The notes below the pieces were generated by a model. It did not search any database. It was not told the origin of the DNA and saw only the letters and a program-made list of their open reading frames with translations. Shown here in pieces: positions 60,275-64,000 of a stretch of 64,000 bases of DNA. Location: positions 7,750,001 through 7,814,000 of the forward strand of contig OY970235.1 of the NCBI GenBank assembly GCA_963714145.1, given 5' to 3'. Position numbers and translations under genes: made by a program. The first letter of the stretch is position 1; every line of letters starts with the position of its first letter. This stretch comes from JBBWZH01 sp035544115 (GTDB taxonomy: Bacteria; Actinomycetota; Actinomycetes; Mycobacteriales; CADCTP01).

Positions 60275-62380
60275 GTGACGGAGACGGGATCGGGTGCGCC
60301 CGCATGGCGGGCTCGGCACGCCGACCCGGCGCCGGACAACTCGCCCGAAGAGGTCTGGCCGGCACCGTCCAGCGACGTAGCCGACGCCGATGATCCGGAC
60401 AGTTGGGCGCGTACCTACCGCCGGCGGGCTGCCGCGGTGCCACCCGGCACCGGCGCGCCCTACCAGCGCCGTCCCGGCCCGGAGCCATCCGGCCCGCTCC
60501 CCCCGGTCCGCCCGCCCGGCGAGCAGCCGGTCCGACCGGACGCAGGCGGCGAGCCGCGCCGGCCGGCCGGTTCCGATGGTCCGTACCGGCAGCGTCCGGA
60601 CGCGCCGGCCGGCGGCGGTGACCCACGCGGGCTGCGCCGTCCGGCCGGACCGGACGGCGGCTACCCCGGGCCGGGCCCGGGTGCTGCCGGACAGCGCGCG
60701 CCGCTGCCACGCCGGCCGCCAGGCGAGATCGGCCTCGACCCGCGGATGTCACAGCGCCCCGACGGTGCCGGCCCGCGCCGTGGTCTGCCGGACGACCGCG
60801 GCGCCGAGCCACGGGGGGCTCCGGGGCGGCCGCCGGCCGGCCCGGAACCGGAGACCGGGTACCGCCGCCGGTCGACCCCCACAGATCTCTTCGCCGACTC
60901 GTCGGCATCCCGCCAGCCGCCTCCGCCCGCGCCCCCCGGTGCCGGCGCAGCGGGCGGGCCGGTGCGGCCGCCGGTCGGCGGGCCGGGGTACGAGCCCGGT
61001 CGACCGGATCGCCCGGGGCAACCGCCAGCTGGTGCGCCGCGGCCTGGCGCGGGTGAGCCGTACGCGGGTGAGCCCTACCAGCCCGGCGGTGCGATCGACG
61101 CCTACCGCCGGGAGCCGCGCCGGCCGAACCGGGACGAGCCGTACCAGCGGCCGGGTGCTCCGGTGGGCGAGCCGGGCGGCGCGGGTGAGCCGGTGACGGC
61201 GGCCGGCGGGCACCATGCCCGCGCGCCGTACCAGGGCCGGTCGCCGAGTGCGGATCCGGTCGCCGATGCCTGGAGCGGCGGGACCTACCAGCGGTCGGCC
61301 CCGCCCGCGCCTGGTATCGGTACCGGCGCTGGTACCGGCGCTGGCCCCCAGGAGCGGGCGGGCACCGGACCGGTGGCGGCCAGACCGCCGACCGCGCCGG
61401 CCCCACCACGGTCCCGGCCGCCGGACAACGAGGCCGAGGCGGCCGCCGCGCGGCAGTTCGGCCGCAGCGCCACGCTCGGCTTCGGCCGCGGCGGCGGGCG
61501 GGAGCGCGAGCTGGTCCGGCAGGCGTCCGAGCCGATCAGCGGCTCCCGCCGGGTGGTCGTGCTGAGCATCAAGGGCGGCGTCGGCAAGACCACCACGGTC
61601 GCCGTGGTCGGCTCGCTGCTCGCCGCGCTGCGCGGCGACCGGGTCGTCGCGCTGGACGCCTCGTCCGACTGGGGCACGCTGGCCGCGCGGCTGTCGGTGG
61701 TACCGAAGCAGACCGTCCGCGAGCTCGCCGCCCGTGGCCGGCACGCCGTCTCCGAACACGGCATCCTGGCCCAGATGGTGGCCTCGCCGTCCGGCCTGTA
61801 CGTGGTCGGCAGCGACCCGCAGTCGATGGTCTCGGCCGCGCTCGGCGAAGAGGAGTACCTGCAGGCGGTCCGACTGCTGGAGTACGTGGCGAACCTGATG
61901 ATCGTGGACGTCGGCGCCGGGCTGCAGCAGCCGTTCCTGCTCGCCGCGCTGCGCAACTGCGACCAGTTGGTGGTGGCGACCGCGGCGACCTGGGACTCCA
62001 CCCAGTCCGCCGGCGCCGCGCTGGACTGGCTGTCCGCGCACGGCTTCGCCGGCCTGGTCGAACGCAGCGTCGTGGTGATGAACTCGCTGTCGCCGACCCG
62101 GCGCCGCCGCCGCGGCTACCTCACCGAACTGCACTCCGATCTGGCCCGCCGCTGCCGCGCGGTGCACGAGATCCCGTTCGACCTCGCATTGCAGCCGGGC
62201 GGCCGGATCCTGCTGCGCAAGCTGGATGTCGAGACCCGGATGGCCTTCCTGGAGGTCGCCGCCGACGTCGTCGCCGGCGCCCTCGCCCCACCGCCGGCCG
62301 GCGGCCTGCGCACCGCCCCGGGCGCGCCGTACCGATCGCCCCGCCCCGACCCCTACCCGGACCGCCGGCCGTCCTCCTGA
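60275..62380 (+). CDS. ParA/MinD-like ATPase with a long proline-rich N-terminal arm
   Basis: 701 residues from GTG 60275, with AGGAGG twelve bases upstream; the frame is open further upstream. Residues 1 to about 425 are disordered and rich in Pro, Gly, Arg and Ala, with repeated Tyr-Arg/Gln motifs (PYQRRPGPE, GGYPGPGPGAAG, GEPYAGEPYQPGG). The ATPase follows: deviant Walker A SIKGGVGKTTT (about 430-440), LDASSDWGTLAARL, MIVDVGAGLQQPF. It ends with a short Pro-rich tail. Similar layouts occur in MinD-like proteins of actinobacterial secretion or polar-growth systems, but no secretion genes are in the window, so the role is open. Confidence 0.85.
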   Translation: MTETGSGAPAWRARHADPAPDNSPEEVWPAPSSDVADADDPDSWARTYRRRAAAVPPGTGAPYQRRPGPEPSGPLPPVRPPGEQPVRPDAGGEPRRPAGSDGPYRQRPDAPAGGGDPRGLRRPAGPDGGYPGPGPGAAGQRAPLPRRPPGEIGLDPRMSQRPDGAGPRRGLPDDRGAEPRGAPGRPPAGPEPETGYRRRSTPTDLFADSSASRQPPPPAPPGAGAAGGPVRPPVGGPGYEPGRPDRPGQPPAGAPRPGAGEPYAGEPYQPGGAIDAYRREPRRPNRDEPYQRPGAPVGEPGGAGEPVTAAGGHHARAPYQGRSPSADPVADAWSGGTYQRSAPPAPGIGTGAGTGAGPQERAGTGPVAARPPTAPAPPRSRPPDNEAEAAAARQFGRSATLGFGRGGGRERELVRQASEPISGSRRVVVLSIKGGVGKTTTVAVVGSLLAALRGDRVVALDASSDWGTLAARLSVVPKQTVRELAARGRHAVSEHGILAQMVASPSGLYVVGSDPQSMVSAALGEEEYLQAVRLLEYVANLMIVDVGAGLQQPFLLAALRNCDQLVVATAATWDSTQSAGAALDWLSAHGFAGLVERSVVVMNSLSPTRRRRRGYLTELHSDLARRCRAVHEIPFDLALQPGGRILLRKLDVETRMAFLEVAADVVAGALAPPPAGGLRTAPGAPYRSPRPDPYPDRRPSS

Positions 62381-62520
62381 CCGGTTCGGCTGGCCGCCGG
62401 CCCAGTGTCTACTGTGGACGTTCTGCCCGGCCGGCTGGCGGTATCGGCTGGCGATCACTCGGTCGGCGCAAGCGCCGGGTGGCGGGATGGCTGGCCGGCG
62501 CGGTGCGGGAGGATGACCGG

Positions 62521-64000
62521 GTGACCGTTTCCGTCCGCAGCGCCGCGGCCGCGGACCGGCCCGAACGGCGGTCGCGCTGGCCGCTGTCCGGCCGCCGGAC
62601 CGCCGGCATCCTCGCCGCGCTGACCTGGCTGCTCGGCGTGCTGACCATCGTGAGCGCGGTGCTGCCCGGGCAGCGGGTGCGGGTGCACGCGCTCACCCAG
62701 ATCATCCCCACCCCGGCCTCGGCCGCCGCCACCGCGATCGCCGCCTCGTTCGGCGTGCTGCTGCTGTACCTGTCCGGCGGGCTGCGCCGGCGCAAGCGCC
62801 GGGCCTGGCGGGCGGCCCTGGTGGTCACCGTCGTGATCGCCGCCTCGCACGTGTTGAAGGCGCTGGACATCGAGGAAGCCGCGGTGTCGCTGGGCCTGCT
62901 GGCGCTGCTGATCGGCGCCCGGGACGAGTTCCATGCCAAAGGTGACCCGACCACCCGCTGGCTCGGCCTGCGCGTCTTCTTCCAGCTGCTGGCGCTGGCC
63001 CTCGGCCTCGGCATGGTGCTGCTGTTCGTCAACAGCGACCGGATCGTGGGCCGCCCGTCGCTTGCGCTGCAGTTCGAACACCTGCTCAGTGGGCTGGTCG
63101 GCATCCACGGGCCGCTGCGCTTCACCAGCGAACGCACCGACGACGTGGTCACCGCGATGATGCTCGCGTTCGGCGTGCTCATCGCCTTTGCCACCGCGTA
63201 CTTCGTGCTGCGCCCGTCCGAGCCGATCGCCCTGCTCACCCCGCGGGACGAGGAACGGCTGCGCGAACTGCTCGCCCGGCACGGCGGCCGCGACTCACTC
63301 GGCTACTTCGCGCTGCGCCGGGACAAGAGCGTGGTCTGGTCGCCCACCGGCAAGTCCGCGATCACCTACCGGGTGGTGCACGGCGTCGCGCTGGCCAGCG
63401 GCGACCCGATCGGCGACCCGGAGGCCTGGCCCGGCTCCATCACCGCGTTCCTCGACCTGGCCGAGGAACACGCCTGGGTGCCGGCCGTGATGGGCTGCAG
63501 CGAGACCGGCGCGACTGTCTACAGTAGACACGGCATGGATGCGCTGGAACTCGGCGACGAGGCGGTCGTCCACGTCGCGGAGTTCACTTTGGACGGTCGG
63601 CCGATGCGCGGGGTACGGCAGGCGGTCAGCCGGGTGGACCGGGCCGGGTACTCGGTCTCGGTGCGCCGGGCCCGGGAGATCCCCACCGCCGAGATGACCG
63701 AGCTGCTCGCGGTGGCCGCCGCCTGGCGCGGCGCCGCGGTGGAACGGGGCTTCTCGATGGCCCTGTCCCGGCTCGGTGACCCCGCCGACGGCGACTGCGT
63801 CGTGGTCACCGCGCACCGCGAAGGCGTGCTGCGCGGCCTGCTGCACTTCGTCCCGTGGGGCACCGACGGCCTGTCCCTGGACCTGATGCGCCGCGACCGC
63901 ACCGCCGACAACGGCCTGAACGAGCTGCTCATCGTCCGCCTGATCGAGTCCGCCCCGACCCTCGGCGTGACCCGGTTGTCCCTCAACTTCGCCGTCTTCC
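62521..64000 (+). CDS. MprF/LysX-like membrane protein with a DUF2156 domain, 3' end outside the window
   Basis: At least 493 residues from GTG 62521, with GGGAGGAT about five bases upstream; no stop before the window end. The N-terminal half has about six membrane segments (GILAALTWLLGVLTIVSAVL; VVTVVIAASHVLKALDI; VFFQLLALALGLGMVLLF; VTAMMLAFGVLIAFATAYFV). From about residue 240 a cytoplasmic DUF2156 acyltransferase-like domain follows (RELLARHGGRDSLGYFALRR; SPTGKSAITYRVVHGVALAS; GDPIGDPEAWPGS). The family includes phosphatidylglycerol lysyltransferases, which add lysine to lipids and lower sensitivity to cationic peptides; the amino acid used is not known. A perfect palindrome (TGTCTACAGTAGACA, 63516-63530) lies in the coding part. 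Confidence 0.87.
   Translation, partial: MTVSVRSAAAADRPERRSRWPLSGRRTAGILAALTWLLGVLTIVSAVLPGQRVRVHALTQIIPTPASAAATAIAASFGVLLLYLSGGLRRRKRRAWRAALVVTVVIAASHVLKALDIEEAAVSLGLLALLIGARDEFHAKGDPTTRWLGLRVFFQLLALALGLGMVLLFVNSDRIVGRPSLALQFEHLLSGLVGIHGPLRFTSERTDDVVTAMMLAFGVLIAFATAYFVLRPSEPIALLTPRDEERLRELLARHGGRDSLGYFALRRDKSVVWSPTGKSAITYRVVHGVALASGDPIGDPEAWPGSITAFLDLAEEHAWVPAVMGCSETGATVYSRHGMDALELGDEAVVHVAEFTLDGRPMRGVRQAVSRVDRAGYSVSVRRAREIPTAEMTELLAVAAAWRGAAVERGFSMALSRLGDPADGDCVVVTAHREGVLRGLLHFVPWGTDGLSLDLMRRDRTADNGLNELLIVRLIESAPTLGVTRLSLNFAVF

Noticed and set aside
59940..61409. Minus-strand frame opposite the Pro-rich arm of the ParA-like protein
   Set aside because: Arg/Pro-rich low complexity without motifs; the plus frame leads into a clear ATPase.

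Overview
The window is very GC-rich DNA with a strong preference for G or C at third codon positions. Start codons are often GTG, stop-start overlaps are common, and typical actinomycete families are present: an Scr1-type XRE regulator with DUF397, a DUF574 SAM methyltransferase, SigE-family sigma factors, an MbtH domain, IniA/IniC dynamins and an actinobacterial ureABCFGD operon. It looks like a chromosomal segment of a filamentous actinobacterium. I cannot name the genus. I saw no rRNA, tRNA, CRISPR array, phage or insertion sequence.

Layout. 2-14922: the 3' part of a large NRPS (partial A-T, then C-A-T-E, C-A-T, C-A-T-E), overlapping by ATGA a major facilitator exporter whose C-terminus is an MbtH domain. 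15061-16562: a SigE-family sigma factor and a membrane partner. 16870-20934: a polyamine-type ABC importer. 21109-23167: methyltransferase, XRE regulator and a convergent DUF397 gene. 23697-27205: a LuxR regulator with two HTH domains, then a Tat-exported multicopper oxidase behind a clear DtxR/IdeR iron box. 27332-29584: a secreted protein, a VOC protein and a second sigma/membrane-partner pair. 29893-36547: two large secreted proteins sharing DUF4082 modules, the second with a frame break.

36591-47237 is the most coherent accessory block. It holds an Hsp70 fused to a Pro/Gly-rich linker, a membrane segment and an outer domain; a divergent His/Asp-rich IniB-like protein; and iniC, iniA, iniB and an IniR-like LuxR/ATPase regulator on the minus strand. 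Both IniB-like genes carry the same element (CCTACGAA next to GGGGAC/GTCCCC half sites) in the same orientation and at nearly the same distance from the ATG. I infer one envelope-stress regulon. Six apparent single-base insertions break frames between 35.5 and 40.9 kb (four in hsp70, one in iniC, one in the DUF4082 gene). Everything around them reads cleanly, so sequence error or very recent decay is likely.

47373-51843: small secreted or membrane proteins of uncertain role. 51815-56682: the urease operon. 56925-58741: a small XRE regulator, a MerR regulator ending in a repeat-encoded PAEPAS tail, and, divergent from it, a ribosomal protein L11 paralogue that lacks the proline loop used by thiopeptides and by the stringent response. 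A palindrome lies in the spacer of the presumed promoter between the MerR and L11 genes, where MerR regulators act. This MerR/L11 pair is the best candidate for an undescribed system. 58752-64000: flavohaemoprotein, a ParA/MinD-like ATPase with a Pro-rich arm, and an MprF/LysX-like membrane protein cut by the window end.

A dispersed palindrome, TCCAC(A/T)GTGGA, recurs across the window and forces codons that are otherwise rare here, suggesting a genome-wide iterated element. All domain and family names rest on reading motifs by eye; no database search was run.
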